From Ferrovibrio sp. (lineage in GTDB: Bacteria; Pseudomonadota; Alphaproteobacteria; Ferrovibrionales; Ferrovibrionaceae), in assembly GCF_017994015.1 (NCBI RefSeq), contig NZ_JAGOLP010000004.1, positions 70,330 through 134,329 on the forward strand: a DNA stretch of 64,000 nt, in the 5' to 3' direction. The notes under the pieces are model-generated. The model saw only the letters and a list, made by a program, of their open reading frames with translations. It searched no databases and was not told the origin of the DNA. This document shows positions 36,018 through 44,994 of this stretch, piece after piece (the stretch's first letter is position 1; every line of letters starts with the position of its first letter). The translations under genes and the position numbers were made by a program.

Positions 36018-36947
36018 ATGGTTGATCTGCGCAATCTGGAAACCTTCGTCTGGGTGGCCCATCTTGGCGGTTTTCGCGCTGCCGCCGAAAAGCTCAACAC
36101 CACCCAGCCGGCCGTGTCGCAGCGTATCGCCCAGTTGGAGGATGAACTGGCAGTGAAGCTGTTTGACCGCGAGCCGCGTGGCGCCAAGCTGACGGTGAAG
36201 GGCTTCGAGCTTCTGGGCTATGCCGAACGGATGCTGACCCTGCGCGCCGATATGTTGCAGGCTTTGCGCGAGAAGAAGGCGATGCGCGGTGTGGTGCGGC
36301 TCGGGGTGGCCGAAACCATTGTGCATACCTGGCTGTCGCGGCTGATCGAACGCATGCATGCAGTCTATCCGGCGATCACGCTGGAGATCGAAGTGGATAC
36401 CTCGCCGATCCTGCGCCAGTCACTGCTCAGCCATCAGCTCGATATCGCCTTTGTGCTGGGTCCGGTTAGCGAACCACGCATGAAAAACGTCAATCTGAGC
36501 GCTTATCCGATGGCCTGGGTGGCCAGCCCCAGCCTTGACCTGGGGCCAGAACCGATTCGTGTCACCACGCTGGGGCGCTGGCCGATCATCACCTATCCGC
36601 GCAATACCCGACCCTATATCGCCGTGCATGAAATGCTGGCCCGCGCCGATGTGCCGAACCGGCGCATCTATGGCAATGCCTCGCTCTCCACCATCGTGCG
36701 CATGACGTTGGACAATATCGGCATCAGCGCGATTCCGCCGGTGGTGATTCAGCGTGAACTGGCCGAGCGTAAGCTGCGTCTGCTGCGCGCCGAGGCCACG
36801 CTGCCGGATTTGAATTTCACCGCCACTTATCCAGTGAAGCCGGATAGCTACATGGCTGAGGCGGTGGCTGAACTGGCGCGCGAGGTGGCTGCCACCGAAC
36901 CGGGCCAATTGCCCGCTAATGTGGCAGCGCGGCGAGTTAAGCGATAA
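36018..36947 (+). CDS. LysR-family regulator of the hydro-lyase/TRAP operon
   Basis: This 309-residue LTTR has a winged HTH at about 3-62 (NLETFVWVAHLGGFRAAAEKL, QPAVSQRIAQLEDELAVKLFDR) and a periplasmic-binding-like effector domain. It is divergent from the oxidoreductase gene and precedes the operon starting at 37044 on the same strand. The repeated ATAAG-type box before and after it suggests autoregulation and control of that operon. The effector is unknown, probably the compound brought in by the DctPQM transporter. Confidence 0.92.
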   Translation: MVDLRNLETFVWVAHLGGFRAAAEKLNTTQPAVSQRIAQLEDELAVKLFDREPRGAKLTVKGFELLGYAERMLTLRADMLQALREKKAMRGVVRLGVAETIVHTWLSRLIERMHAVYPAITLEIEVDTSPILRQSLLSHQLDIAFVLGPVSEPRMKNVNLSAYPMAWVASPSLDLGPEPIRVTTLGRWPIITYPRNTRPYIAVHEMLARADVPNRRIYGNASLSTIVRMTLDNIGISAIPPVVIQRELAERKLRLLRAEATLPDLNFTATYPVKPDSYMAEAVAELAREVAATEPGQLPANVAARRVKR

Positions 36948-36958
36948 ATTTTCCTTAT
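36944..36958. promoter_or_regulatory. Second LysR-type box before the hydro-lyase/TRAP operon
   Basis: ATAAATTTTCCTTAT overlaps the LysR stop codon. Its reverse complement matches the 35982-35996 box at 12 of 15 positions, including the first eight bases and the final TTAT. It lies 86 bp before the hydro-lyase start, a fitting place for an LTTR activator. Confidence 0.45.
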
Positions 36959-37043
36959 ACACACCCATCCCAACTCGCGATTGGACAGATATGACCTTTT
37001 CATGATGCCATGGTCGAAGTGGCTGGGTGTGATGGAGGGGAAG

Positions 37044-37853
37044 ATGAACGCAGTGCTACGACATGCGGATTTCCGTGGTGAAACCGGCGAAGCAGCGCGG
37101 CTTCGGGTGCGCTCCGGCGATCATAGCGGCCCCACTGCCGGCCTGGCGCCCGGCTATGTGCAGGCCAATATGGCGATCCTGCCGAAAGCCCTGGCGGCTG
37201 ATTTCCAGCGTTTCTGCGCCATGAACCCGAAAGCCTGCCCGCTGCTGGCTTCCAGCGAGCCGGGCGACCCGACTTTGCCTGTTCTGGGCGCCAATCTTGA
37301 TATCCGCACCGATCTGCCGCGCTACCGGGTGTGGCGCGATGGCGAATTGGTAGAGGAAGTGACCAACATCAAGGCGCAGTGGCGCGACGATCTGGTGGCT
37401 TTCCTGATCGGCTGTTCGTTTTCCTTTGAGGAAGCGCTGCTCGAAGACGGCATCCCGTTGCGCCATATCGCCTGCGGCAGCAATGTGCCGATGTTCCGCA
37501 CCACTATCCCGACCCAGGCTTCCGGGCGTTTCCATGGCCCCACCGTGGTGTCGATGCGGCCGCTGAAGCCGGCCGATGCGATCCGCGCGGTGCAGATTAC
37601 CTCACGTTTTCCATCGGTGCATGGCGCGCCAATCCATATCGGCAAGCCGGAACTGATCGGCATCAAAGATGTGATGCAGCCGGATTACGGCGAGCCGAGC
37701 GAAATCCGCGACGATGAATTGCCGGTCTTCTGGGCCTGCGGGGTGACGCCGCAGGCGGTGATAGCCGCCGCCAAGCCGGATTTCTGCATCACCCATGCGC
37801 CTGGCTACATGCTGGTGACTGATCTGAAGAATAGCCGCCTGGCTATTCTGTGA
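37044..37853 (+). CDS. DUF1445-family putative hydro-lyase
   Basis: This 269-residue protein matches the DUF1445 (YcsI/UPF0317 'putative hydro-lyase') family in length and motifs: [13 protein letters not shown] near the N-terminus, [20 protein letters not shown] in the middle and CGVTPQAV with [13 protein letters not shown] at the end. A DUF1445 domain occurs in mammalian D-glutamate cyclase, so cyclisation or dehydration of an amino or hydroxy acid is possible, but bacterial members are mostly uncharacterised. The ATG at 37044 has GGAGGGG just upstream; the frame extends to 36981 without support. It is the first gene of a TRAP transporter operon. Confidence 0.82.
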   Translation: MNAVLRHADFRGETGEAARLRVRSGDHSGPTAGLAPGYVQANMAILPKALAADFQRFCAMNPKACPLLASSEPGDPTLPVLGANLDIRTDLPRYRVWRDGELVEEVTNIKAQWRDDLVAFLIGCSFSFEEALLEDGIPLRHIACGSNVPMFRTTIPTQASGRFHGPTVVSMRPLKPADAIRAVQITSRFPSVHGAPIHIGKPELIGIKDVMQPDYGEPSEIRDDELPVFWACGVTPQAVIAAAKPDFCITHAPGYMLVTDLKNSRLAIL

Positions 37854-37884
37854 GTTTTGTTTAAGCCAACCACAGGAGGGGAAT

Positions 37885-38943
37885 ATGCGTGTTATGATGA
37901 AGTCGCTGGCGCTTGCCGGCGCGTTGTTCGCGGGGGTTGCCGGCTCGGCGCTCGCGCAGGAAATGCCGAAAACCGCGCTCAAGGTGGTCGGCGCCTGGGG
38001 CAACCTGACCCAGTATAAGAGCTTTGAGCAGCCATTCTGGACCAAGGAAATCAGCGAAAAGTCCAAGGGCGCGATCACCGCTGAAATCACCCCGTTTAAT
38101 GAAATGGGCCTCAAGGGCGCGGAAATCTTCCGCCTGATGCGCCTGGGCGTGATCGATTTCGGCTCCACCGTGCTGGGCTATGTCGCCGCCGACGATGCCC
38201 GCAACGAAGCGGTTGACCTGGCCGGCCTGTCGCCGGATGTCGCCACCGCGCGCAAGGTTTCGGATGCCTACAAGCCGGTTTATGACAAGTTCTACCGCGA
38301 GCGTTTCGGCGTGCAGGTGCTGGGCATCTGGCCGTATTCGGCCCAGGTGCTGTTCTGCAACGGTGAGATCAAGGGCCTGGCCGATCTGAAGGGCAAGAAG
38401 GTGCGTACCGGCAACCGCACTTTGGCTGAATTCGTCGAAGCCCTCGGCGGCACCGGCGTGACGCTGGCCTTCAACGAAGTGGTGCCGGCGTTGCAGAACA
38501 AGGTGGTGGATTGCGCCATCACCGGCACGCTCTCGGGCAATTCCGCCAAGTGGTATGAAGTGGCTACCCATATCTATGCCCTGCCGCTGGGCTGGAGCCA
38601 TGTCATGCATGCCGTGAACGTGAAGAGCTGGGACAAGCTGAACCCGCAGGTGCGCAGCTTCCTCCAGGCTGAAATCGCCAGCCTGGAAGACCGCATCTGG
38701 AAGGCCGCCGCCGAAGAGACTCAGCAGGGCTATGATTGCAATGCCGGCAAGGACAATTGCACCATGGGCGTGAAGGCCAAGATGACCGTTGTGCCGGTCT
38801 CGGAAGCCGACAAGGCGCTGCTCAAGAAGGTGATGGCCGAAACCGTGGTGCCGAAATGGGCCGCGCGCTGCGCCGGTGATTGTGTGCCGGCCTGGAACGA
38901 TTCGATCGGCAAGATCGTCGGCATCACTGCCAAGGCCAACTAA
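37885..38943 (+). CDS. TRAP transporter substrate-binding protein, DctP family
   Basis: This 352-residue periplasmic protein has a clear signal peptide (LALAGALFAGVAGSALA, cleavage before QEMPK) and the DctP core: the conserved Arg in KVRTGNRTLAEF (about 173-184), VVPALQNKVVDCAITG and the sugar/acid-binding cleft segments. DctP proteins usually bind organic acids through that Arg. AGGAGGGG lies ideally before the ATG. A hairpin follows the stop codon and the membrane subunits come next. Confidence 0.93.
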   Translation: MRVMMKSLALAGALFAGVAGSALAQEMPKTALKVVGAWGNLTQYKSFEQPFWTKEISEKSKGAITAEITPFNEMGLKGAEIFRLMRLGVIDFGSTVLGYVAADDARNEAVDLAGLSPDVATARKVSDAYKPVYDKFYRERFGVQVLGIWPYSAQVLFCNGEIKGLADLKGKKVRTGNRTLAEFVEALGGTGVTLAFNEVVPALQNKVVDCAITGTLSGNSAKWYEVATHIYALPLGWSHVMHAVNVKSWDKLNPQVRSFLQAEIASLEDRIWKAAAEETQQGYDCNAGKDNCTMGVKAKMTVVPVSEADKALLKKVMAETVVPKWAARCAGDCVPAWNDSIGKIVGITAKAN

Positions 38944-38950
38944 GTAAAAA

Positions 38951-38985
38951 GCGGGGCCGGTGCAAATCGGCCCCGCATTTCTTTT
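38951..38985 (+). terminator. Intercistronic hairpin after dctP-like gene
   Basis: A 9-bp perfect stem (38951-38959 with 38968-38976) is followed by ATTTCTTTT. It lies between the binding-protein and small-permease genes of one operon, so it probably acts as a partial terminator or as an mRNA-stabilising end that raises binding-protein output. Confidence 0.75.
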
Positions 38986-38999
38986 AAAGGATGGCAACC

Positions 39000-39596
39000 A
39001 TGACATTGCTCGACCGCTGGCTTGAATTTGCTGACCGCCTGTCGCGCTATGCCGTGTGGTTCGGCGGCGCTTTGGTGCTAGCTTCCGCCCTGCTGGTTTC
39101 CGTGGATGTGCTGCTGCGCAAGCTGCTGCTGGTGTCGCTGGGCGGTGCCGACGAATTATCCGGTTATGCCTTTGCCATCGGCACCGCCTGGGCGCTGGGC
39201 TTCACCCTGCTGCGCCGCGCCAATGTGCGCGTTGATGCGCTTTATTCCCGCCTGCCGGCGCCGCTCTGCGCCGTGCTCGATATCATTGCACTGCTGTCGC
39301 TCGGCCTGTTCATCGGCCTGCTGGCGCAGCAGGCCTGGGATGTGCTGGCCACCTCGATCAGCTTCGAGGCGCGCGCCACCACGCCGCTACAAACCCCGCT
39401 ATGGATTCCGCAAAGCCTGTGGGTGATCGGCCTGGGGCTGTTCCTGTTCACCCTGCTGCCGCTGTTGCTGCGCAGCCTGCTGGCACTGGTCACCGGCGAT
39501 CTCGCCACAGTGCGGCGCCTGGCCGGGGCGCGCACCATTGAGGAAGACGCCGCCGATGAATCGGCGCATACCGCCGCCCTGCGCGTGAAGGAATAA
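39000..39596 (+). CDS. TRAP transporter small permease, DctQ type
   Basis: This 198-residue protein has four membrane segments, the DctQ pattern, with the typical LLVSVDVLLRKLLL in helix 1-2, DELSGYAFAIGTAWALG, and an RRANVRVDALY loop. It joins the large permease in the inner membrane. AAAGGA lies 7 nt before the ATG at 39000; the ATG at 38991 is too close to it. A charged C-terminal tail (ARTIEEDAADES) follows the last helix. The next gene starts 4 nt after the stop. Confidence 0.88.
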   Translation: MTLLDRWLEFADRLSRYAVWFGGALVLASALLVSVDVLLRKLLLVSLGGADELSGYAFAIGTAWALGFTLLRRANVRVDALYSRLPAPLCAVLDIIALLSLGLFIGLLAQQAWDVLATSISFEARATTPLQTPLWIPQSLWVIGLGLFLFTLLPLLLRSLLALVTGDLATVRRLAGARTIEEDAADESAHTAALRVKE

Positions 39597-39600
39597 GCCG

Positions 39601-40884
39601 ATGCTTGGCACCACCCTGGTTCTTCTGCTGGTTCTGCTGGCTGCCGCATTGCCGGTGGCCGGTGCGCTGGGCACGCTCGGCCTGCTGCTTGATAAGATCT
39701 ATTCCAAGATGCCGCTCAATCTGGCACTTGGCGAGGTGGCGTGGTCGTCGTCCAAGGACTTCCTGCTGGTCTCGATCCCGATGTTCATCCTGCTCGGCGA
39801 AATCCTGCTGCGCGCCGGTGTGGCCGAACGCATGTATGGCGCCATGGTGAAATGGCTCGGCTGGATTCCCGGCGGCCTGATGCATTCCAATATCGGCGCC
39901 TGCGCCATTTTCGCCGCCACGTCAGGCTCCTCGGTGGCCACTGCCGCCACCGTCGGCACCGTGGCTTTGCCGCTGGTCAAGAAACATGGCTACAATGAAA
40001 GCCTGTTCCTTGGCACCCTGGCTGCAGGCGGCACGCTCGGCATCCTGATCCCGCCCAGCATCAACATGATCATCTATGCGGTGCTGACCGATACCTCGAT
40101 CCCGAAACTCTATCTTGCCGGCATCATCCCCGGCCTTGGCCTGGCCGGCCTGTTCATGCTGCTGGTGGCCGCGGCCTGCCTGGTGAAGCCGAAATGGGGC
40201 GGCGTCACACTCAGCTATAGCTGGGGCGATCGCCTGGCCAGCCTGGTTGATCTGCTGCCACCGCTCGGCATCTTCCTCGTGGTGGTCGGCTCGATCTATG
40301 CCGGCATTGCCACGCCCACCGAAGCCGCTTCGCTCGGCGTGATGGCGGCACTCGGCCTAGCCGTCTGGTATCGCAAACTCTCGCTGGCGATGATCAAGGA
40401 AGTGCTGGAAAACACCATGCGCACCACGGCCATGGTGATGCTGATCATCGTGGCGGCCTATTTCCTCAATTTCATCATCTCGGCCATTGGCCTCACCACC
40501 ATGCTGACCGATTTCATCGCCGGCCTTGGCCTGTCGAAATTCGCCATGCTGCTGGCGGTGGTGGTGTTCTACCTGATCCTTGGCTGTTTCATGGAAACGC
40601 TGTCGATGATGATCACCACCATCCCCATCGTGGCGCCGGTGATGATCGGCCTCGGCTTTGATCCGATCTGGCTCGGCATCATTATCATCGTGTTGATCGA
40701 GATGGCGCTGATCACACCGCCGGTCGGCCTGAACCTGTTCGTGGTGCAGTCGCTGCGCAGCCATGGCTCGCTCAACGACGTGATTGCCGGCTCGCTGCCC
40801 TTTGTGCTGGTGATGATGCTGCTGATCCTGCTGCTGGCGATCTTCCCCGGCCTGGCCCTGTGGCTGCCGCAAACATTCGGTTGA
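39601..40884 (+). CDS. TRAP transporter large permease, DctM type
   Basis: This 427-residue inner-membrane carrier has about twelve hydrophobic segments. DctM marks are visible: PMFILLGEILLRAG, GGLMHSNIGACAIFAATSGSSVATAATVG (about 98-125), PPSINMIIYAVLTDTSIPKLYLAG and LIEMALITPPVGLNLFV near the end. It carries out Na+-coupled uptake with DctP and DctQ. Confidence 0.95.
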   Translation: MLGTTLVLLLVLLAAALPVAGALGTLGLLLDKIYSKMPLNLALGEVAWSSSKDFLLVSIPMFILLGEILLRAGVAERMYGAMVKWLGWIPGGLMHSNIGACAIFAATSGSSVATAATVGTVALPLVKKHGYNESLFLGTLAAGGTLGILIPPSINMIIYAVLTDTSIPKLYLAGIIPGLGLAGLFMLLVAAACLVKPKWGGVTLSYSWGDRLASLVDLLPPLGIFLVVVGSIYAGIATPTEAASLGVMAALGLAVWYRKLSLAMIKEVLENTMRTTAMVMLIIVAAYFLNFIISAIGLTTMLTDFIAGLGLSKFAMLLAVVVFYLILGCFMETLSMMITTIPIVAPVMIGLGFDPIWLGIIIIVLIEMALITPPVGLNLFVVQSLRSHGSLNDVIAGSLPFVLVMMLLILLLAIFPGLALWLPQTFG

Positions 40885-40901
40885 TTAGAGGAAACCCCGA
40901 G

Positions 40902-41588
40902 ATGCTTCATTTCACCCGCAATTGGGCCGAGCGGCAGGACCGCATCGCCGTGGCCATCGACAGTCTGATCGTCGCCGGCTGGACCGGGCGCGACCAGCAT
41001 GCCATCGAGCATCATATCGAGGAACTGGCCGCCATCGGTGTGCCGCGCCCCTCCACCACGCCGCTTTTCTACCGTATCGGCACCGGGCAACTGGCCCAGA
41101 CCACGCATCTGCAAGTGCTTGGCCCGGATAGTTCCGGCGAGGTTGAGCCGGTGATTGTGGCGCTGGCCGATGGCCTCTGGGTCACGCTCGGCTCGGATCA
41201 TACCGACCGCAAGGCGGAAGCTGCCGGCGTGGCGCTCTCCAAGCAGCTTTGCAGCAAGGTGGTGGGCGACAGCCTGTGGCGCTTCGACGAAGTGGCGCCG
41301 CATTGGGATCAGTTGATCCTGCGCAGCCATGCCACTATCGGTGGCCAGCGTATGCTCTATCAGGAAGGCGCTGTGGCCGGCATCCGCGATCCGCGTGACC
41401 TGATGGCGCGCTATCTCGGCCAGGCCGAAGCCATCCTGCCGGCCGGCAGCCTGATGTTCTGCGGCACGCTTGGCGCCATCGGCGGTGTGCGCCCGTCAGA
41501 TCGTTTTGAGATGGAATTGTTTGATCCGGTGCTGGGCCGCAGCCTGACCGCTGGCTACAGTGTGGAAGCGTTGCCCGTTATTGCCTGA
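40902..41588 (+). CDS. DUF2848 family protein
   Basis: This 228-residue protein fits DUF2848: SLIVAGWTGRDQHAIEHHIEELAAIGVPRPSTTP-type N-terminal half, TSGEVEPV-like and LGSDHTDRKAE segments, SKQLC, and HWDQLILRSHAT. The function is uncharacterised; resemblance to fumarylacetoacetate-hydrolase-like folds has been suggested for such proteins, but I cannot confirm it. It starts 17 bp after dctM with AGAGGAAA upstream and precedes an amidase by 10 bp, so it probably takes part in breaking down the imported compound. Confidence 0.75.
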   Translation: MLHFTRNWAERQDRIAVAIDSLIVAGWTGRDQHAIEHHIEELAAIGVPRPSTTPLFYRIGTGQLAQTTHLQVLGPDSSGEVEPVIVALADGLWVTLGSDHTDRKAEAAGVALSKQLCSKVVGDSLWRFDEVAPHWDQLILRSHATIGGQRMLYQEGAVAGIRDPRDLMARYLGQAEAILPAGSLMFCGTLGAIGGVRPSDRFEMELFDPVLGRSLTAGYSVEALPVIA

Positions 41589-41598
41589 GGATTATCCG

Positions 41599-42894
41599 AT
41601 GTCCCGTTCCAGCCGTGATCGTCTTGAAGCCTGCCTAGCCCGCATCGCCGATCCGGCCGGCGAGGGCAGCCGCGTTTTCACCCGGCTCTATGCCGAGCCG
41701 GCGCGTGATGCCGCCGCCGCCGCCGATGCCCGTGCCATGCGTGGCCTCAGCCTCGGGCCGCTGGACGGCGCCATCGTCTCGATCAAGGATCTGTTCGATC
41801 AGCCCGGTGAAGTCACCCTGGCCGGCTCCAAGCTGCTGCGCGATGCCGCCCCGGCCCCGGCCGAGGCGCCGGCCATTGCCCGGCTGCGCGCCGCCGGTGC
41901 GGTGATCATCGGCAAAACCAACATGACCGAATTTGCCTTTTCCGGTGTGGGCATCAATCCGCATTACGGCACCCCGGGCAACCCGGCGGATCGCAGCCGC
42001 ATCCCGGGTGGTTCCTCGTCTGGCGCGGCGGTATCCGTGGCCGATGACATGGCGGAAATCGCCATCGGCACCGATACCGGCGGCTCAACCCGGATTCCGG
42101 CGGCGATGTGCGGCATTGTCGGCTGGAAACCGAGCCAACAGCGCATTTCCCGCGATGGCGCCTTCCCGCTGTCTTTTGCGCTCGATTCGATCGGCCCGCT
42201 GGCAAAAACCGTGGCGCAATGTGCGCTCGCCGATGCCGCCATGGCCGGCGATGTGATCCAGTTGCCGGAAGCTGCGCCGCTGGCCGGCCTGCGTTTTGGC
42301 ATCCCCACCGGGCCGCTGCTCGGCGAAACCGAGCCGGCGGTGGCGTCTGCCTTTGAAGCCGCCGGGGCACGCCTGGCCAAGGCTGGCGCCCGGCTGGTGG
42401 AATGGCCGCTGGAAGACCTGATTGCCGAGATGATGGCGCTGAATGGGCGCGGCGGCATCGCCCCGGCCGAAGCCGCCTTCATCCATGAAGCTTGGCTCGA
42501 TAGCTGCGCCGCCGAATTCGATCCCATGGTGCTGGCGCGTATCCGGCGCGGCACCGGGATCTGCGCCGCCAGCTATGTCGCCATGCAGCAGGGCCGTGCC
42601 GCGCTGGTGCGCAAGATCGATGCGCGGTTGCAGGATATCGATGCGCTGATCCTGCCCACCACGCCGATCCAGGCGCCGAAAATCGCCGATCTGGCCAATG
42701 AAGCCGCCTTCACCCGGGCCAATGCCCTGCTGCTGCGCAACACATCGACGATGAATTTCTTTGATCTCTGCGCTATTTCGCTGCCGATGCCGGAAACCGG
42801 CGCCTTGCCCGCCGGCCTCATGCTGGTGGCCCGCAACGGCCAGGACAAGCGCCTGTTCCGCATGGCGATGGGAGTGGAAGCCACCCTGGTCTAG
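41599..42894 (+). CDS. Amidase-signature-family enzyme of the TRAP operon
   Basis: This 431-residue amidase has Lys in VSIKDLFD (about 72), the Ser-rich RIPGGSSSGAAVSVADD (about 133-149) and GTDTGGSTRIPAAMCG holding the nucleophilic Ser. It resembles AtzF/GatA-like and allophanate-hydrolase-like amidases; the neighbouring DUF2848 gene suggests a ureido or amide substrate. I use the ATG at 41599 (GAGG 9 nt upstream). It is the last gene of the LysR-controlled operon. Confidence 0.88.
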   Translation: MSRSSRDRLEACLARIADPAGEGSRVFTRLYAEPARDAAAAADARAMRGLSLGPLDGAIVSIKDLFDQPGEVTLAGSKLLRDAAPAPAEAPAIARLRAAGAVIIGKTNMTEFAFSGVGINPHYGTPGNPADRSRIPGGSSSGAAVSVADDMAEIAIGTDTGGSTRIPAAMCGIVGWKPSQQRISRDGAFPLSFALDSIGPLAKTVAQCALADAAMAGDVIQLPEAAPLAGLRFGIPTGPLLGETEPAVASAFEAAGARLAKAGARLVEWPLEDLIAEMMALNGRGGIAPAEAAFIHEAWLDSCAAEFDPMVLARIRRGTGICAASYVAMQQGRAALVRKIDARLQDIDALILPTTPIQAPKIADLANEAAFTRANALLLRNTSTMNFFDLCAISLPMPETGALPAGLMLVARNGQDKRLFRMAMGVEATLV

Positions 42895-42927
42895 ACCGGC
42901 CGGGGATTCCGCCCTATAACCCGGCTC

Positions 42928-44289
42928 ATGAGCACTCCCCGCCCCAACTCCACCCCCGCTAAATCGCTCTCGGCCGCCAGCCCGGCCAAGGTCGGCATCG
43001 TCAGCCTGGGCTGCCCCAAGGCGCTGGTCGATTCCGAACGCATCATCACCAAGCTGCGCTCTGAGGGCTATGCCATTTCCGGCGCCTATGACGATGCCGA
43101 TGTGGTGCTGGTGAATACCTGCGGTTTCCTGGATAGCGCCAAGCAGGAAAGCCTGGAAGCCATCGGCGAGGCGATGCGCGAGAATGGCCGGGTTATCGTC
43201 ACCGGCTGCATGGGCGTGGAAGCCGATAAAATCCGTGGCCTGTTCCCGGATGTGCTCTCGGTCACCGGGCCGCAGCAATATGAAGCGGTGGTGAATGCGG
43301 TGCATGAAGCGGCGCCGCCGGCGCATGATCCGTTTCTTGATCTGGTGCCGCCGCAGGGTATCAAGCTGACCCCGCGCCATTATGCCTATTTGAAAATTTC
43401 CGAAGGCTGCAACCACACATGCAGCTTCTGCATCATTCCTTCCATGCGCGGCAAGCTGAAAAGCCGCGCCGCCAATGACGTGCTGTATGAAGCCGAGCGG
43501 CTGGTGAAAGCCGGGGTCAAGGAACTGCTGGTGATCTCGCAGGATACTTCGGCCTATGGGCTGGATCTCAAACATGCCGAATCTGTGTGGCGTGGCCAGA
43601 GCGTGAAGGCGCGGCTGACCGAGCTTTGTAATGCCATGGGCTCGCTCGGCGCCTGGGTGCGGCTGCATTATGTCTATCCCTATCCGCATGTCGACGAGAT
43701 CATCCCGCTGATGGCCGAGGGCAAGCTGCTGCCCTATCTGGATATCCCGTTCCAGCATGCCGAGCCGCGGGTGCTGAAGGCGATGCGGCGCCCGGGCAAT
43801 CAGGTCAAGCTGTTGCAGCGCCTGAAAGCCTGGCGCGAGATCTGCCCGGATATCGCCATCCGCTCCACGTTCATTGTCGGATTCCCGGGTGAGACCGAGG
43901 CCGATTTTGACTTCCTGCTCGACTGGATGCAGGAAGCCCAGCTTGATCGGGTTGGCTGCTTCAAATACGAGAATGTGGAAGGCGCCGCCGCGCGCGACCT
44001 GCCGGATCAGGTGGCCGACGAAGTGAAGCAGGAACGCTGGGAGCGTTTCATGGCGGCGCAGCAGAAGATTTCGGCCGCCAAGCTCAAGGCCAAGGTTGGC
44101 CGCACGCTGGATGTGCTGGTGGATGAAGCCAAGCGCACTACGGCAGTGGGGCGCTGCTATGCCGATGCGCCGGAAATCGACGGCATCGTGAAAATCCGCA
44201 ACGCTGCCGGCGTGCAGCCGGGCGACATGATCAAGGTGCTGATTGACAAGGCCGATGCCTATGACCTGAGCGGCAAGCGGGTCGGCTGA
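42928..44289 (+). CDS. rimO: Ribosomal protein S12 methylthiotransferase
   Basis: This 453-residue radical-SAM enzyme adds a methylthio group to an Asp of ribosomal protein S12. The N-terminal MTTase domain has Cys29, Cys65 and Cys94 for one Fe-S cluster; the radical-SAM motif CNHTCSFC is at 161-168; a C-terminal TRAM domain (about 385-450) includes LDVLVDEA and [27 protein letters not shown] and [12 protein letters not shown] are typical of RimO. It is unrelated to the transport operons on either side and its stop lies 3 bp from the convergent queC stop. Confidence 0.96.
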   Translation: MSTPRPNSTPAKSLSAASPAKVGIVSLGCPKALVDSERIITKLRSEGYAISGAYDDADVVLVNTCGFLDSAKQESLEAIGEAMRENGRVIVTGCMGVEADKIRGLFPDVLSVTGPQQYEAVVNAVHEAAPPAHDPFLDLVPPQGIKLTPRHYAYLKISEGCNHTCSFCIIPSMRGKLKSRAANDVLYEAERLVKAGVKELLVISQDTSAYGLDLKHAESVWRGQSVKARLTELCNAMGSLGAWVRLHYVYPYPHVDEIIPLMAEGKLLPYLDIPFQHAEPRVLKAMRRPGNQVKLLQRLKAWREICPDIAIRSTFIVGFPGETEADFDFLLDWMQEAQLDRVGCFKYENVEGAAARDLPDQVADEVKQERWERFMAAQQKISAAKLKAKVGRTLDVLVDEAKRTTAVGRCYADAPEIDGIVKIRNAAGVQPGDMIKVLIDKADAYDLSGKRVG

Positions 44290-44292
44290 CGC

Positions 44293-44994
44293 TTACGAAC
44301 GCCGCTTCACGGCGTCTTTCCAGTAATCTCGATCGGCATACATTGTCGGATCAGGGATGCCGGCGAGATGGAAGGCCTCGGCGCGCTCGACGCAGGTGCC
44401 GCAGCGGCCGCAATGCATGTCGCCGCCCTTATAGCAGCTCCAGGTTTCGGCAAACGGCACGCCCAGGCGTGCACCCTCGGTTACAATGCCGGCCTTGCTG
44501 GTATGTACAAAAGGCGCCAGCAGGGCCACGTTGCCCATGCCCTCCAATGCCTTTTCCTGCATGACCCGGAAGGCATCGACAAAGGCCGGGCGGCAATCCG
44601 GATAGATGAAATGGTCGCCACTATGCACGGCGATGCCCACCGCTTCGGCCTGCATGCCGCTGGCAATGCCGAAAGCGATGGTCAGCATGATGGCATTGCG
44701 GTTCGGCACGATGGTGGATTTCATCGTCGCCTCGGCATAATGGCCATCCGGAATGGCATCCGCCGCGCCATCGATCAGGGAGGATGACGAGAGGAATTGC
44801 GCCAGAGCGCGGATATCCACCACATCATGCCGTGCGCCCAGGCGCCGGGCGGTGAGCGCGGCGAATTCCAGCTCCTTGGCATGGCGCTGACCGTAGTCAA
44901 AGGTCAGCAACCGCACCAGGTCATGCTCGGCGGCAATCTTGTGCGCCAGCGTCACCGAGTCGATGCCGCCGGAGCAGAGGATAACGGTTTTCAT
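44293..44994 (-). CDS. queC: 7-cyano-7-deazaguanine synthase
   Basis: This 233-residue ATP-dependent enzyme makes preQ0 from 7-carboxy-7-deazaguanine on the way to queuosine. It has the PP-loop CSGGIDSVTLAHK at 7-19, NRNAIMLTIAFGIA, and the four-Cys zinc site WSCYKGGDMHCGRCGTCVERAEAF near the C-terminus. Its start codon overlaps the stop of the TRAP permease gene by 4 bp (44991-44994), so it is translated as the last gene of that operon, an unexpected partner for queC. Confidence 0.96.
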   Translation of the reverse strand: MKTVILCSGGIDSVTLAHKIAAEHDLVRLLTFDYGQRHAKELEFAALTARRLGARHDVVDIRALAQFLSSSSLIDGAADAIPDGHYAEATMKSTIVPNRNAIMLTIAFGIASGMQAEAVGIAVHSGDHFIYPDCRPAFVDAFRVMQEKALEGMGNVALLAPFVHTSKAGIVTEGARLGVPFAETWSCYKGGDMHCGRCGTCVERAEAFHLAGIPDPTMYADRDYWKDAVKRRS

